Shown here: positions 1-9,899 of the stretch, one piece after another | How positions within the stretch are numbered: the stretch's first letter is position 1 | How the letters are laid out: every line of letters begins with the position of its first letter | Origin: Anabaena cylindrica PCC 7122 | Lineage (GTDB): Bacteria; Cyanobacteriota; Cyanobacteriia; Cyanobacteriales; Nostocaceae | Reading direction: 5' to 3' | Assembly (NCBI RefSeq): GCF_000317695.1 | Contig: NC_019771.1 | Coordinates: 4,454,001-4,518,000 of the forward strand | DNA: 64,000 nucleotides | The notes under the pieces: generated by a model | Told to the model about the DNA's origin: nothing | The model's input: the letters and a program-made list of their open reading frames with translations, nothing else | Databases searched by the model: none | Translations under genes and position numbers: made by a program

Positions 1-22
1 AAGTACAGTCATCATTGAGCTT

Positions 23-53
23 AAATACCTCGCTCCTGATGAGCGGGGTATTT
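23..53. terminator. Stem-loop terminator, probably bidirectional
   Basis: AAATACC-T-CGCTC, loop CTGAT, then GAGCG-G-GGTATTT form a nearly perfect 12-bp stem flanked by A/T-rich sequence on both sides. It lies 67 bp beyond the stop of the minus-strand ABC-F gene. It could end that transcript and one entering from the left edge. Confidence 0.75.
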
Positions 54-119
54 GTTATTTCTGTACCCTAGCCATTAGCTGATAGGTTTATTTCGATTCC
101 TCCCCTGCTACCTATAAAC

Positions 120-1814
120 CTATTTCAGCTTTCCAGACGCTTTAGCGGCTTTAGCAGCTTTTTTCGCCGCTTTTTCTGCTTCTATAGCTGCTAATTTAGC
201 TTGTTCTTTCTCTTCAGCAATTTTGTTGATATAGTAATGGTAATCACCTAAATAAACCCGAAATTCACCATCACGAATTTCGACAATTTTGTTAGCTACC
301 TGAGAGATAAAATAACGGTCGTGGGATACTATAATTGCTGTCCCATCATAGTTTTGCAGGGCTTCTTCCATCATTTCCTTTGCAGGAATATCTAAGTGGT
401 TGGTAGGCTCATCCAGAATGATTAGATTTGCTGGACGTAATAGCATTTTTGCTAATGCTAACCGAGCTTTTTCGCCTCCACTTAATGCCCCAACTTTCTT
501 AAATACGGTATCACCAGTAAATAAGAATCTTCCCAAGAGTGTACGGACTTCTTCGTTTGTCCAGTCGGGAACTTCATCATGAATAGTTTCCATGACGGTT
601 TTATTTAAATCTAAGGCTTCGGCTTGGTTTTGCTCAAAGTAACCAGGAATAACGTTGTGATCACCTAGTTTTACTAACCCTTCTGTAGGTGGTTCTGCAC
701 CCATCATGATTTTTAACAGTGTAGATTTTCCTGCACCATTGGGACCTAGAAAGGCAATTCTATCTCCCCTTTCAATGAGAAGATTTGCCGCCAAAAATAG
801 GATTTTATCACCATAAACATGAGTTAAATCTTTAATCTCTACTACTTCACGTCCGCTGCGGGGTGCGGGAGGAAATCGGAAATGTAAAGTTCTCACACCC
901 GCAATAGGTGCTTCGATACGTTCAATTTTATCTAGTTGTTTTTCCCGGCTTTTAGCTTGGGTACTGCGGGTTGCACTAGCGCGGAATCTATCTACAAAGG
1001 TTTGCTGTTTTTCTATTTCTTTTTGCTGACGTTCAAAGGCGCTCAGTTGTGCTGATTGATTTTCAGCTTTTTGTTGCAAGTAGGATGAGTAATTACCGAG
1101 ATAAGTGGAAGAAACACCGCGTTCAGTTTCCACAATTTGGGTGCAGAGGCGATCAAGAAACTCCCGGTCATGGGAAACTATGACCATTGGGGTAATCAGC
1201 CCTCTGAGGTAATTTTCTAACCACTCGATGGTTTCTAAGTCTAAGTGGTTTGTCGGTTCATCCAGCAGTAATAAGTCTGGCTTTTGCAGCAGGATTTTAC
1301 CTAAACTCATTCGCATTTGCCAACCCCCTGAGAAAGCGCTGACTAAGCGATCGCTATCTTCAACCTGAAAACCCATTTCTGGCAAAATTTTACCAATCCG
1401 TGCGTCTAAGTTATAGCCATCCAACGCTTCAAACTGTCTCTGCAAGCGATCTAATTTGTGGATTAGTTCATCCAATTCCTCTGGATTAGCTGTTTCCATC
1501 TCTTGCGGTACATGAGCTAAAGCTATCTGCACATCGTTGGCTTCTTGGAACACAGTCCAAAATTCTTCTCTAACTGTACGGGTAGGATCTACCTCAAACT
1601 CTTGATTGAGATAAGCTATGTGTAAGCTGTTAGGACGAATGATTTCGCCGCTAGTGGGTTCTATTTCCCCAGAGATGATTTTCAGTTGAGTCGATTTTCC
1701 CGCACCGTTAACGCCTACTAAGCCAATGCGATCGCCTGGTTTGACTTCCCAGTTGATATCTTTAAGAACTTCGCCTGTAGGATAAATTTTACTAATATGT
1801 TCAAGTCGCAGCAT
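120..1814 (-). CDS. ABC-F family ATPase (ribosome-associated type)
   Basis: The 564-residue protein carries two ABC ATPase cassettes and no membrane domain, the hallmark of ABC-F translation factors. The first Walker A (GVNGAGKS) is at about residues 34-41, the first signature (FSGGW) at 161-165 and the first Walker B with NHLD at about 181-192. The second set (GPNGAGKST, LSGGEKARLALA, LIILDEPTNHLD) lies in the C-terminal half. The linker between the cassettes is charged, as in family members that reach toward the peptidyl-transferase centre. The tail is rich in Lys and Ala. Family members bind the ribosomal E site and act in translation or antibiotic protection; the exact subclass (EttA, Uup, YdiF-like) cannot be fixed here. 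The ATG start directly precedes the first ABC strand. The gene stands alone and ends before a strong stem-loop. Confidence 0.93.
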   Translation of the reverse strand: MLRLEHISKIYPTGEVLKDINWEVKPGDRIGLVGVNGAGKSTQLKIISGEIEPTSGEIIRPNSLHIAYLNQEFEVDPTRTVREEFWTVFQEANDVQIALAHVPQEMETANPEELDELIHKLDRLQRQFEALDGYNLDARIGKILPEMGFQVEDSDRLVSAFSGGWQMRMSLGKILLQKPDLLLLDEPTNHLDLETIEWLENYLRGLITPMVIVSHDREFLDRLCTQIVETERGVSSTYLGNYSSYLQQKAENQSAQLSAFERQQKEIEKQQTFVDRFRASATRSTQAKSREKQLDKIERIEAPIAGVRTLHFRFPPAPRSGREVVEIKDLTHVYGDKILFLAANLLIERGDRIAFLGPNGAGKSTLLKIMMGAEPPTEGLVKLGDHNVIPGYFEQNQAEALDLNKTVMETIHDEVPDWTNEEVRTLLGRFLFTGDTVFKKVGALSGGEKARLALAKMLLRPANLIILDEPTNHLDIPAKEMMEEALQNYDGTAIIVSHDRYFISQVANKIVEIRDGEFRVYLGDYHYYINKIAEEKEQAKLAAIEAEKAAKKAAKAAKASGKLK

Positions 1815-2650
1815 GAAATGTCTCTCAGGTAGGGGATAGGTGGTTGGGGGGAAAGCTAACGCCGTATTGTATTTAATCTTAACAAAATTTAACTACAAAT
1901 TTACATACCAGATTCTTCTTAATTCCTGAGAATCGAGAAAAATTTTTGGTTGTTATTAATCATACAGCAGAATTCGGCAGTTCAAAAATCAAACAAGCTG
2001 TTTCTCAGACGTTTAACCCAGATTCTGTATTCCATAATATTGTCAGCATTCAGCACATAACAGTCAACAATCGGAGAAAACTTGATGAGTCGGTAACAAT
2101 GGGCGCTCTCATTCAGGCTTATGGTTTATGAGAATGAATTATCCTCAATATTGAACTTTAACAAAACATAAGTGACTCTATTTTATTGTTAATTATTGCG
2201 AGTTTAGCAGTTATTAATACTCTCATGGCATAATAATTATTAGCTATTTTTTACAGGATAAAACTATGCATAAATACCCAGTTCTGTTAAAAAACAGAAT
2301 ATAAAATTATTACTCAATTAAATTATTGACTATTTCAGGCATTACTACATTTACAAACTAAATTTAATTCAAATTAAACTTTTATTCATGATATCCAAGG
2401 GTAATTTACCTTAAAATCCGATAAAAAGACTCAGAAACAGTTTACCTTCAAATAGCTAACGTAGAAGTTCTCTTTCTATTAAATATGCAATTAAACACTA
2501 GACTTTTTTGGTGTTGATATAAGGTTAGCAACAATAATTAACATAACAAATGAATAGAAATACACCTGTATTGTCTCTAACAAGGTTGACATTTTGTAGT
2601 CATTTAAAGAATCATCTTAGGAAACCCGGATAGTCTGTTGAGAGGAAACT
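1815..2650. other. Intergenic region between divergent genes
   Basis: These 836 AT-rich bases separate the divergent ABC-F and antiporter genes and should hold both promoters. A TTGACA hexamer at 2586-2591 has no good -10 at the right distance. A 61-codon ORF at 1946-2131 has no ribosome binding site and no recognisable product. I see no RNA gene. Confidence 0.6.
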
Positions 2651-4843
2651 ATGCACACAGTTATTCTAGTCCTGGTTGAGGTGCTAATTGTGATTGGAAT
2701 GTCACGGTTAGTAGGATTAGCATTTCGATCAATTAAGCAACCATTGGTAATTGGTGAGATTGTGGCCGGAATTATGCTCGGCCCATCTTTATTCGGTTTA
2801 ATTGCTCCCCATGCAGCAGCTACCCTGTTTCCAGCAGAAACCATTCCTTTTCTGAATGTTTTATCTCAGATAGGACTGATATTTTTTATGTTTTTGATTG
2901 GTTTAGAGCTAAATCCAAAATATCTCAGGGGTAACTTAAAAGCTGCTGTTCTGATTTCTAATATCAGCGTTATTGTTCCTTTTGCTCTCGCAGCGATTTT
3001 ATCTTTGCTGCTTTATCCTTTAGTAGCCAACGGATCTGTCTCATTTGCTGCGTTTGCTTTATTTTTAGGGGCAGCTATGTCGATTACAGCTTTTCCTGTA
3101 TTGGCACGAATTATTACTGAAAACAATTTACAGCAAACACGTTTGGGGACATTAGCCTTAACTTGTGCCGCAGTTGATGATGTGACAGCCTGGTGTATTT
3201 TGGCAATAGCGATCGCAGTTGCTCGTAATGGTAGCATCCAGCAAAAAGCTATCCTGACTATTTGTGCCAGCTTAGTCTATATAGTTTTCATGTTCACAAT
3301 TGGGCGTTGGTTTCTTAAGCGTTTAGTTACTCATTACCAACACGCTGGTAAATTAAGCCAATTTGTTCTAGCTTTAATTTATATGGGAGTTCTTGCTTCT
3401 GCTCTCATTACTGAATTTATCGGTATTCACCTAATTTTTGGGGCATTTTTATTAGGAGCAGTAATGCCCAAAAATGCAGAATTAGTCAGAGAATTAGCAA
3501 TTAAAACTGAAGATTTTGTCTTAATATTTCTGCTGCCAGTATTTTTTGCATATAGCGGTATAAGGACACAAATAGGTTTAATCAACCGTCCTGAATTGTG
3601 GCTATTATGCGGATTAATTTTAGTAGTAGCAATTGTAGGTAAATATAGTGGTACTTATATAGCTGCTCGCCTCAGTGGCATTAACAAACGGGAAGCATCA
3701 GCCCTCGGTTGGTTAATGAATACTCGCGGTTTAACAGAATTAATTGTTTTGAATATTGGTTTAGAGTTGGGTGTAATTTCGCCATTGCTATTTACCATGC
3801 TGGTAGTGATGGCTTTGGTAACAACATTTATGACATCCCCATTACTAGAATGGACATATCCAAAACGCTTAATCAAATTAGACGTAGTAGAACCAAAACC
3901 AGAACAGCGAATAGAGACAGAGGTGATAGAAAGTATTGAATCTTTTGTTACCCCATACCGGATTTTAGTACCTGTAGCTAACCCTACAACTCAAAAAGGT
4001 TTGGTACAGTTAGCAGTAGCGTTGGCTCTCAATTATCGACAGCCTGCGGTTATTAATCCTCTTAGTCTAATTGAGTTAGAAGAAAACTATGGTTTTGAGA
4101 GTACCCCAACTGAAGCTAACCGATTAATTGCCGAACGTCGCTATCAATTAGAAGAATTAATTGATACTTTAGAACCATCAATTATTAGATCATATATACA
4201 TCCCATTGTTCGCATATCCAGCAACGTTGCTAGAGAAACAGCACAAATAGCCCAAATCGAACAACCTGATTTAATTCTTGTCGGATGGCATCGTCCAGCT
4301 TTTAGTAATAATCGTTTAGGTGGTAGAGTGGGGCAAATTTTGACTAGCGCACCAGTAGATGTAGCTGTATTCGTAGATCGAGGAAGCGATCGCTTAGAAA
4401 GTTTACTAGTTCCCTACTCCGCAAATATCCATGATGATTTAGCCCTCATACTAGCCCTCAGACTGCTAATTAACTGTGATACTTGCATATTGCAGATTTT
4501 ACAAGTTTTAACCGGCAATCAAACCCAAGATGAATTGAGTTATGAACTGGACTCGATGATTGAACAATTGCCAGCTAGTGTAAGCGATCGCATAGAAATA
4601 AAAACCGTTGCCTCTCCAGAACCAATGCAAGCTGTAGTTGCAGCATCAGAAAATGTTGATTTAACCATTGCTGGTACTAGTCGCGCTTGGGGAATTGAAA
4701 AACAAACTCTAGGACGATACACAGACGAACTAGCAATAAAATGTCGTTCTTCACTACTCATTACCCGTCGCTACAGTCAAGTTACCTCTCATCTCAGTTC
4801 CCTGATACCAGAAATTAACACCAAAGAAGTAATTCGTAATTAA
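2651..4843 (+). CDS. Kef/CPA2-type cation:proton antiporter with C-terminal Usp-like region
   Basis: The protein has 730 residues. Roughly residues 1-410 form a run of about 12 hydrophobic segments typical of the Na+/H+ exchanger fold of the CPA2 family (GEIVAGIMLGPSLFG near the N-terminus, GLIFFMFLIGLELNP, a conserved AAVDDVTAW segment with the paired acidic residues expected in the ion path). The remaining 300 residues are soluble and contain two universal-stress-like halves starting at ILVPVANP and LLVPYSAN. In this family such tails regulate transport. It probably exchanges Na+ or K+ for H+ at the plasma or thylakoid membrane; the ion cannot be read from sequence. The ATG is preceded by GAGAGGA at a good distance. 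It is monocistronic. Confidence 0.9.
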   Translation: MHTVILVLVEVLIVIGMSRLVGLAFRSIKQPLVIGEIVAGIMLGPSLFGLIAPHAAATLFPAETIPFLNVLSQIGLIFFMFLIGLELNPKYLRGNLKAAVLISNISVIVPFALAAILSLLLYPLVANGSVSFAAFALFLGAAMSITAFPVLARIITENNLQQTRLGTLALTCAAVDDVTAWCILAIAIAVARNGSIQQKAILTICASLVYIVFMFTIGRWFLKRLVTHYQHAGKLSQFVLALIYMGVLASALITEFIGIHLIFGAFLLGAVMPKNAELVRELAIKTEDFVLIFLLPVFFAYSGIRTQIGLINRPELWLLCGLILVVAIVGKYSGTYIAARLSGINKREASALGWLMNTRGLTELIVLNIGLELGVISPLLFTMLVVMALVTTFMTSPLLEWTYPKRLIKLDVVEPKPEQRIETEVIESIESFVTPYRILVPVANPTTQKGLVQLAVALALNYRQPAVINPLSLIELEENYGFESTPTEANRLIAERRYQLEELIDTLEPSIIRSYIHPIVRISSNVARETAQIAQIEQPDLILVGWHRPAFSNNRLGGRVGQILTSAPVDVAVFVDRGSDRLESLLVPYSANIHDDLALILALRLLINCDTCILQILQVLTGNQTQDELSYELDSMIEQLPASVSDRIEIKTVASPEPMQAVVAASENVDLTIAGTSRAWGIEKQTLGRYTDELAIKCRSSLLITRRYSQVTSHLSSLIPEINTKEVIRN

Positions 4844-5055
4844 CTAAGTCGGCACGATCAAACCTTTTACCCCACTTTCCTCACCCTACTAATATGCTGT
4901 CCCAAAAGCCTGAATTAATCAATTATCATTGATTTTTTATATCATATCCAATTTGTATAGTGTGTAAGTTCTAAAACCAACAAAATTCTCATAAATTTAG
5001 AATTTACCGCTTTACCTCCAACAGATCAAATACCAAGTTAAACAGCCATTAAAAC

Positions 5056-5796
5056 ATGAAAAATCAACTTCGAACTACACCACACCTTTTCCGAATTAGC
5101 TTATTTGGCCTATCTGCTGCAATTATCCTCAATACTAGCATTGGCCTCGCTGCACCACTCGCCAAACTCAATAAATGGCAATTGAACCCCAAAACACAGC
5201 AACTAGAAATCACACTTTCCTCAGCCGCAATACCTGAGTATTTCTATCTTCCTCAACCCCCGCGTTTAGTAGTAGATTTGCCTAATACCCAATTAGGCAA
5301 TGTTGACACCCAAAAAAACTATACTGGTGGAAAAATTCAAAAAATTCGCGTTTCCCAATTCAGCCCTAATATCGCCCGCATAGTCATAGATTTAGAACCT
5401 GGAAGTTTTGTCGATGCCAACCAGGTAAAACTTCAGTCTAATTCCCCAATAAACCCCACTCGCTGGGTATTAAGCCCCACTATCTCCTATAATAGCACTT
5501 CTTCACAGTCACCCTTTCCACTTTCCCCAACTAATCAGCTATCCCCTCCCTCTTTGAACACTCTCCCACCAGCATCTACCAACTTACCCCTCAACCAGCA
5601 ACCTTTTGTAATTGTACCGCCCCCCAATTCTCAACAATCCAATTTAATTATTCTCCCAGCTAATTCTTCCGAGAATAACAACATCATTACAATCCCTAAT
5701 TCTTTACCCAATATTCCTCATCCAGAAAACTATTTAGATCAAGTTACCAATATTCCCATAATTGAATTTGGTCAACCGCTTCCTACACAAAAATAA
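5056..5796 (+). CDS. AMIN-domain secreted protein
   Basis: The 246-residue product begins with a signal peptide (basic start, hydrophobic run, likely cleavage after GLA near residue 33). An AMIN domain follows at about residues 37-130, with the typical ending of conserved hydrophobic strands (RLVVDLPN, KIRVSQFSP, ARIVIDL). AMIN domains bind peptidoglycan and target amidases or secretion proteins to the cell wall. The C-terminal half is low-complexity and rich in Pro, Asn and Ser, with no amidase catalytic domain, so this is a stand-alone AMIN protein of the periplasm. No strong ribosome binding site precedes the ATG. Confidence 0.8.
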   Translation: MKNQLRTTPHLFRISLFGLSAAIILNTSIGLAAPLAKLNKWQLNPKTQQLEITLSSAAIPEYFYLPQPPRLVVDLPNTQLGNVDTQKNYTGGKIQKIRVSQFSPNIARIVIDLEPGSFVDANQVKLQSNSPINPTRWVLSPTISYNSTSSQSPFPLSPTNQLSPPSLNTLPPASTNLPLNQQPFVIVPPPNSQQSNLIILPANSSENNNIITIPNSLPNIPHPENYLDQVTNIPIIEFGQPLPTQK

Positions 5797-5864
5797 TAGA
5801 TTCATGGTTGCACTGGGTAATTGGGAATGGGAAATCATAGCAACCCATTACCCAAAAACTAAAA

Positions 5865-6404
5865 CTAAAATCTTTCCGTATCCTGAGGCTGACCAACTGC
5901 CCCTGGTTGAGATAAGAAGAAATTTTGAGCAGATTCATTTTGGTATATACACCTAATATCAGGCTTTTCACTGTCTAAGTTACCTGTAAAGCCGAAAGTA
6001 TTCAGGCGATTTTTACATTCCCTTACCTGATCTGATGATACGAGTTTTTTATTTTCTAAAATTGCCCAGTTATTTTGGCGGATAACGCATCCAGGACGTA
6101 TGTTAGGCTGGGCTACATAGACATTAAACGGGTTAAGAGTTACAAATAGTCTGGCATCCATCACCATTGCACTAGCTCCATACTGCACGCAAATTTCAGG
6201 GTTTGGTGCTTTAGTATCAATAAACTCACGAGAAGCCACGTTAGATGGACTCAACGTGCTTGTAGAACTAAAAGCAATCCCAATCCCAATTCCCAAAATC
6301 AACACCCCTCCCAAAATTGCAATAGTAGTGAAGTTAAATAAAGGGGATTGGATCGGAGAGGTTTTAGAAGTAGTAGTTGATCTACCAGTAGATTTACGTC
6401 TCAT
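5865..6404 (-). CDS. DUF3172 family membrane-anchored protein
   Basis: The 179-residue protein is basic and Ser/Thr-rich at the N-terminus, has one transmembrane helix at about residues 25-47 (glycine-rich, ILGGVLILGIGIGIAF) and then a soluble cysteine-containing domain. The sequence matches my memory of the cyanobacterial and plastid DUF3172 family; its function is unknown. The reading frame can be extended to a TTG at 6437. I chose the ATG at 6404 because AAGGTGAA lies about ten bases upstream and the extension has no support. It is convergent with the AMIN gene, only 68 bp apart. Confidence 0.8.
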   Translation of the reverse strand: MRRKSTGRSTTTSKTSPIQSPLFNFTTIAILGGVLILGIGIGIAFSSTSTLSPSNVASREFIDTKAPNPEICVQYGASAMVMDARLFVTLNPFNVYVAQPNIRPGCVIRQNNWAILENKKLVSSDQVRECKNRLNTFGFTGNLDSEKPDIRCIYQNESAQNFFLSQPGAVGQPQDTERF

Positions 6405-6841
6405 TTTTGCTTGTTCACCTTCACGCAAAATTGGCAAGGAGTTGTTTACTTTCTCCTTACTTCAGTATAGTAGTCGTTCCTTCAAATTTGATGGACTCAG
6501 AAAGCGTAGAAGAATCGAACAAAAATATGCGCGGTTGGAATACTAGATAGTACTGGTAGTTATTTTGCGAGTCTAGGGGGATATTTGACTATTCCTCTTA
6601 AGCAAGTTTGAAAAACCCCCAGGTGTATACCTTGAGACAGCAAAGTGTCAATCAATAGCAACCTGCCGTGAGTGTATAGCTATTGATGATCAATCAGTAG
6701 TTAGCAAAAAAAAGCCTGAGTTAAAACCAGGAACTTTTGGTGTTTTCTGTTATTCTTTATTATAAGATGTTGTTTCTGGGTATATCTGAAAATTCACCCT
6801 CAGAATACCCAGTAATTGAAACTCAAGACAGTTATTGGTGT
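6405..6841. other. Intergenic region
   Basis: This 437-bp stretch lies upstream of the DUF3172 gene and downstream of the PEP-CTERM gene, both on the minus strand. A short hairpin CCTG...CAGG next to a run of eight A (6706-6731) would read as a weak minus-strand terminator. I see no gene. Confidence 0.5.
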
Positions 6842-6861
6842 TTAGCCGACACTAATAACTG
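6829..6861 (-). terminator. Long stem-loop over the PEP-CTERM stop codon
   Basis: CAGTTATTGGTGT and ACACTAATAACTG form a 13-bp stem with a single mismatch around a 7-base loop that contains the stop codon region. No U-tract follows, so it may protect or process the mRNA 3' end rather than end transcription. Confidence 0.6.
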
Positions 6862-7567
6862 TTGTTTTTAACCTTTTCTTTGTTACTGTCAAGCCTATGC
6901 CACCAAGAACAAAAAGCCCCAACAGCGTACTCGATTCGGGAACTTTTGTTTGATGGACTGATTGATTTATCAACGAGATACTTGCAAAGCCATTATTGCC
7001 CACTAGAGCAATATCTTTAGTAACTGAGATTTTCTTTTGAAAGGGCAATACATCTTTAATTACTGAATCAAGCGGTGAAACTGATATAGCCAGTAAATTC
7101 ACTGACCCACTACCAGGGTCAAGTAGATCAACCCGATCAACAATGGTAATGAAAGCATCACCTATCACCCCATAGGAGAGAAGTTCTAAATCAACCTTGT
7201 CAATCCATTGATCAGGATCAAGAACTGTAACATCATACTGAAAAGTTGTGTCAATTGCCTGTCCTGGCGTAACATTCCAAAGTGGGCTTTGAAAAATCAG
7301 GTTATAAGCGTGATCGACTATTTCTCCAAATACGAGAATTTCGTTGCTCTCCGGTCCACCAGCACCACCTAGGTTAAAAGTGGAAAATCCCCGAAAATTA
7401 TCAAAAAGCTTGTCACCAAGCTGATAAGAATTCCCCGCCAGTAAATCGCTCAGTAGAACGTTGCCAGTGAGAATTGCAGCTTGAGCAGAAGCTGAAAGCG
7501 TAGCAATAGTAGCCAGAGTTGCAGTTATTCCCACTGCCAAGGATCTCATTATTCTGTGTAACTTCAT
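6842..7567 (-). CDS. PEP-CTERM sorting-domain protein
   Basis: The 241-residue product has an N-terminal signal peptide (basic MKLHRIMR, hydrophobic alanine-rich run, cleavage near AQA at residue 30). It ends with a PEP-CTERM tail: VPESSTLLGLFVLGG, a hydrophobic helix, and basic residues KKRLK. This tail is recognised by exosortase for transfer to the cell surface, usually with exopolysaccharide production. The middle is a beta-rich domain of unknown function without catalytic motifs. The gene is single. The stop lies in a strong hairpin. Confidence 0.88.
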   Translation of the reverse strand: MKLHRIMRSLAVGITATLATIATLSASAQAAILTGNVLLSDLLAGNSYQLGDKLFDNFRGFSTFNLGGAGGPESNEILVFGEIVDHAYNLIFQSPLWNVTPGQAIDTTFQYDVTVLDPDQWIDKVDLELLSYGVIGDAFITIVDRVDLLDPGSGSVNLLAISVSPLDSVIKDVLPFQKKISVTKDIALVGNNGFASISLINQSVHQTKVPESSTLLGLFVLGGIGLTVTKKRLKTTVISVG

Positions 7568-8393
7568 ACTGATTAGCCCTTAAAATTGGTTACGTGCATG
7601 AGAAAAAGTTTGATTGCAAACTCTCACTCTTCCTAATTTAAAAAGGAGAGTAATTTTTGCTTTGACGACACATTTTGTGTAAGTGTCCTAATTGATAGCT
7701 TAAATCTCTAAGAGTAGAAATCCATATCTAAACCTTGGATAGATATGTCAATAAGTTAAAACCATTAAACTCCGTGACTAGAGATTTCAGTTACTTACTT
7801 TTGACAATACTCACTTACCTAAAGATAGAGATGAGGATGTTCTCTTTTCGAGTTCATCTACATACAAATACATACTAGCGGACTTTATCTAATCTTTTCA
7901 TAGTTCATAGAATCTTTACTTTATTAAGCAACGTAAATATTTATGGGTTGCTTAAAATATCTATACTTAAGAAATTTTACTTAAATTAAAAAAAACACTC
8001 GATATTGCCAGAGATTTGGATTAATCAATAGAAAAATTACTTAGTTGATATTACTGATAATATTAAGAAATATTATAATACCAAGTAATTGGTGATATAA
8101 AAATCAACATCTGCATCAAAATTTGCTGAAATCAATAATTTATATTTATATATATTCAGATCTTAAACAGAAGTTCATATAAAGTTCATATAAAGTTCAT
8201 ATAAAGTTCATAAAGTCCAATTTGGTAAAGACGTATTCACAAATTATAGTTTTCTTCATAGATGTCTAACGGAAAGAAAGTATCAAAACTAACAGAAGAC
8301 AGAAAAAGTTGCAGGAACAAAGTTTTCCAAAGTTTATCTCCCACCTAGTCAACAAAACGATAATCTGACTGCATAGTGGAGAAAAACTCAGTA
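7568..8393. other. Intergenic region with tandem direct repeats
   Basis: About 826 bp of AT-rich sequence separate the divergent PEP-CTERM gene and the following unknown gene. The notable content is a four-copy 11-bp direct repeat near 8171-8214, annotated separately. I see no RNA gene or coding ORF. Confidence 0.6.
8171..8214 (+). promoter_or_regulatory. Four 11-bp direct repeats, candidate response-regulator operator
   Basis: Three identical copies of AAGTTCATATA and a fourth AAGTTCATAAA follow one another without gaps. An 11-bp period places each TTCAT core on the same face of the helix, as in binding sites of OmpR/PhoB-type regulators. It lies about 180 bp before the next + strand ATG. 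Its role as an operator is inference. Confidence 0.5.
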
Positions 8394-8852
8394 ATGACCC
8401 AACTTTCTAATATTCGTCAACTTTTAACTGATGCCAAGCTAGGACTGCTACCTTATCTAGACAACCGCCTCAATGAGATAGAGCAGTCTTGGACGCAACT
8501 AGAAAATCTGCATTTAGAGCCTTATGATATTGAACTGGGAGAATGCAACACCATAGCAGCAAACGAACCCAGACCTCTAATTACCCAGTCAGTTTCCCTC
8601 AGATGCTTTATCACTGGTAGTCATGAAAATAAATTAGAACTTTTACTTTTAGCATCCGAATTACAAAATTCCCTGGACGCAACCATATTTGAATGGAGTA
8701 ACCGTGAGTGGTATCAGTTTGAAAAACCGTTGAGGCGACCAGTAACACAGATTACAGGTGGTTTAGATTACGAAGTGGTTGAAAACCCTACTTACTCTTG
8801 CCGGTTGGCTATCTATCGAGAATTTGACTTAATCTACACTATCAGCTTTTAA
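8394..8852 (+). CDS. Conserved-looking protein of unknown function
   Basis: The 152-residue product is acidic, mostly alpha-helical at the N-terminus and beta-rich later. I do not recognise a family, catalytic motif, signal peptide or membrane helix. The frame could start at a GTG at 8376, but the ATG at 8394 has GGAG eleven bases upstream and begins the natural sequence MTQLSNIRQ. A perfect GC-rich hairpin follows the stop by ten bases, so the gene appears to be a single transcription unit. Coding character is supported by length, codon pattern and terminator position. Confidence 0.7.
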   Translation: MTQLSNIRQLLTDAKLGLLPYLDNRLNEIEQSWTQLENLHLEPYDIELGECNTIAANEPRPLITQSVSLRCFITGSHENKLELLLLASELQNSLDATIFEWSNREWYQFEKPLRRPVTQITGGLDYEVVENPTYSCRLAIYREFDLIYTISF

Positions 8853-8862
8853 AGCATAGACG

Positions 8863-8879
8863 GGCGGGGTTGCCCCGCC
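8863..8879. terminator. GC-rich hairpin between convergent genes
   Basis: GGCGGGG-TTG-CCCCGCC is a perfect 7-bp stem. It sits between the stop codons of the unknown gene (+) and ndhN (-) and may end both transcripts, although the T-tracts are short. Confidence 0.6.
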
Positions 8880-8887
8880 TCTAATGA

Positions 8888-9364
8888 CTAACTAGCTAAC
8901 AGAGTTTTTTCCAGAGGTGTCCAACGAAAATAGCGATCGCCACCCCGTTCAATCACCACCTTAACCCGTGGTTCCAACTTAGGCAAATTAGCTAAATACT
9001 CCACTTCCTGATTAGACAGGATATGTCCCTCAATAATCCACAGCAATAGACCCTTGGATTTAGGTGGAAGTTGTTCTAGCTGATAGCTAATTATCGGCGG
9101 TAAATAATAAACTTCACCCACCGCCGCACCGCTACCAGTACTTTTTTTACCCAGATGGGGAGGTCTAACTCCATGAACTCTCGTTAAATAAGCCGCAACG
9201 TCCCCTAGTCCCCTCGCCGTAATGTGAAGGTTCATATAGCCAGCTGCCCGCAATCGACGGCGATACCGACCTTCATAGCCCCCTTCCAAAGGAACATACA
9301 CACCCAAAGCGCCGAATTTCTCCAAATCGCGCATTAAACCGTTGCCAGTGGTAATTAGTGCCAT
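8888..9364 (-). CDS. ndhN: NAD(P)H-quinone oxidoreductase subunit N
   Basis: The 158-residue protein is a full-length NdhN: it opens with MALITTGNGLMRDLEKFGAL and contains the conserved segments GGYEGRYRRRLRAAGY and PPHLGKKSTGSGA. NdhN is a peripheral subunit of the thylakoid NDH-1 complex, specific to cyanobacteria and chloroplasts, involved in cyclic electron flow, respiration and CO2 uptake. It is soluble, as expected. The gene is divergent from the ribosomal cluster, separated by about 830 bp. Confidence 0.95.
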   Translation of the reverse strand: MALITTGNGLMRDLEKFGALGVYVPLEGGYEGRYRRRLRAAGYMNLHITARGLGDVAAYLTRVHGVRPPHLGKKSTGSGAAVGEVYYLPPIISYQLEQLPPKSKGLLLWIIEGHILSNQEVEYLANLPKLEPRVKVVIERGGDRYFRWTPLEKTLLAS

Positions 9365-9536
9365 AGATTTTCGTCTTATCCCACTCAGATATCTCTATTA
9401 TTGACCCTTTGATGGTAGATTAAGTTAGATTAAGTCACATAATTCAGCATTCAGTAAAATTTGGGCATCAAGGTTAGGCAAGTTTTTACTTTCTCGCCTT
9501 TATCCATCCCTCAGATAAAATCTAACTGTAGATTGC

Positions 9537-9565
9537 TGGACAAAAATAAATCAATGATTTATAAT
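9537..9565 (+). promoter_or_regulatory. Sigma-70-type promoter upstream of the rplC cluster
   Basis: TGGACA (five of six matches to the -35 consensus) is separated by exactly 17 bp from a perfect TATAAT. Transcription would begin near 9572 and run toward rplC. No better match was seen nearer the gene. Confidence 0.5.
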
Positions 9566-9899
9566 ATTGGATTGTGACCAAACAGTAAAATTAGATAGTT
9601 TTTCTATTTAGCACTTTTAAACTAGTATAAGCATCAAATTTCGATGACTTTAATTCCCCCAGAGGATAATCTAGTATAAATGCATAAGAGACTGCTAAAC
9701 TAAAAAAGCTTTGAGGTCAAATTAGGAGCTATCGGCTACAAAACCAAAGCCAAATCAAAGCTCCAGACCACTTTCACTCCCGCAGCCCCTAAAACAAGGC
9801 AAATCCTCAAACAATAGTTTAAGGTATTTAAAGAAGTAGAACCTGAGCAATAATGTTGGTTTTATGGCATTATAATAAGTCTGAGGAAACGGATACTGG

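Noticed and set aside
1946..2131. 61-codon ORF upstream of the antiporter
   Set aside because: No ribosome binding site, no recognisable domain and no terminator; an open frame of this length is expected by chance in 836 bp.
5762..5956. 64-codon ORF after the AMIN gene
   Set aside because: It overlaps the end of the AMIN gene and the start of the convergent DUF3172 coding sequence in another frame, with no family match.
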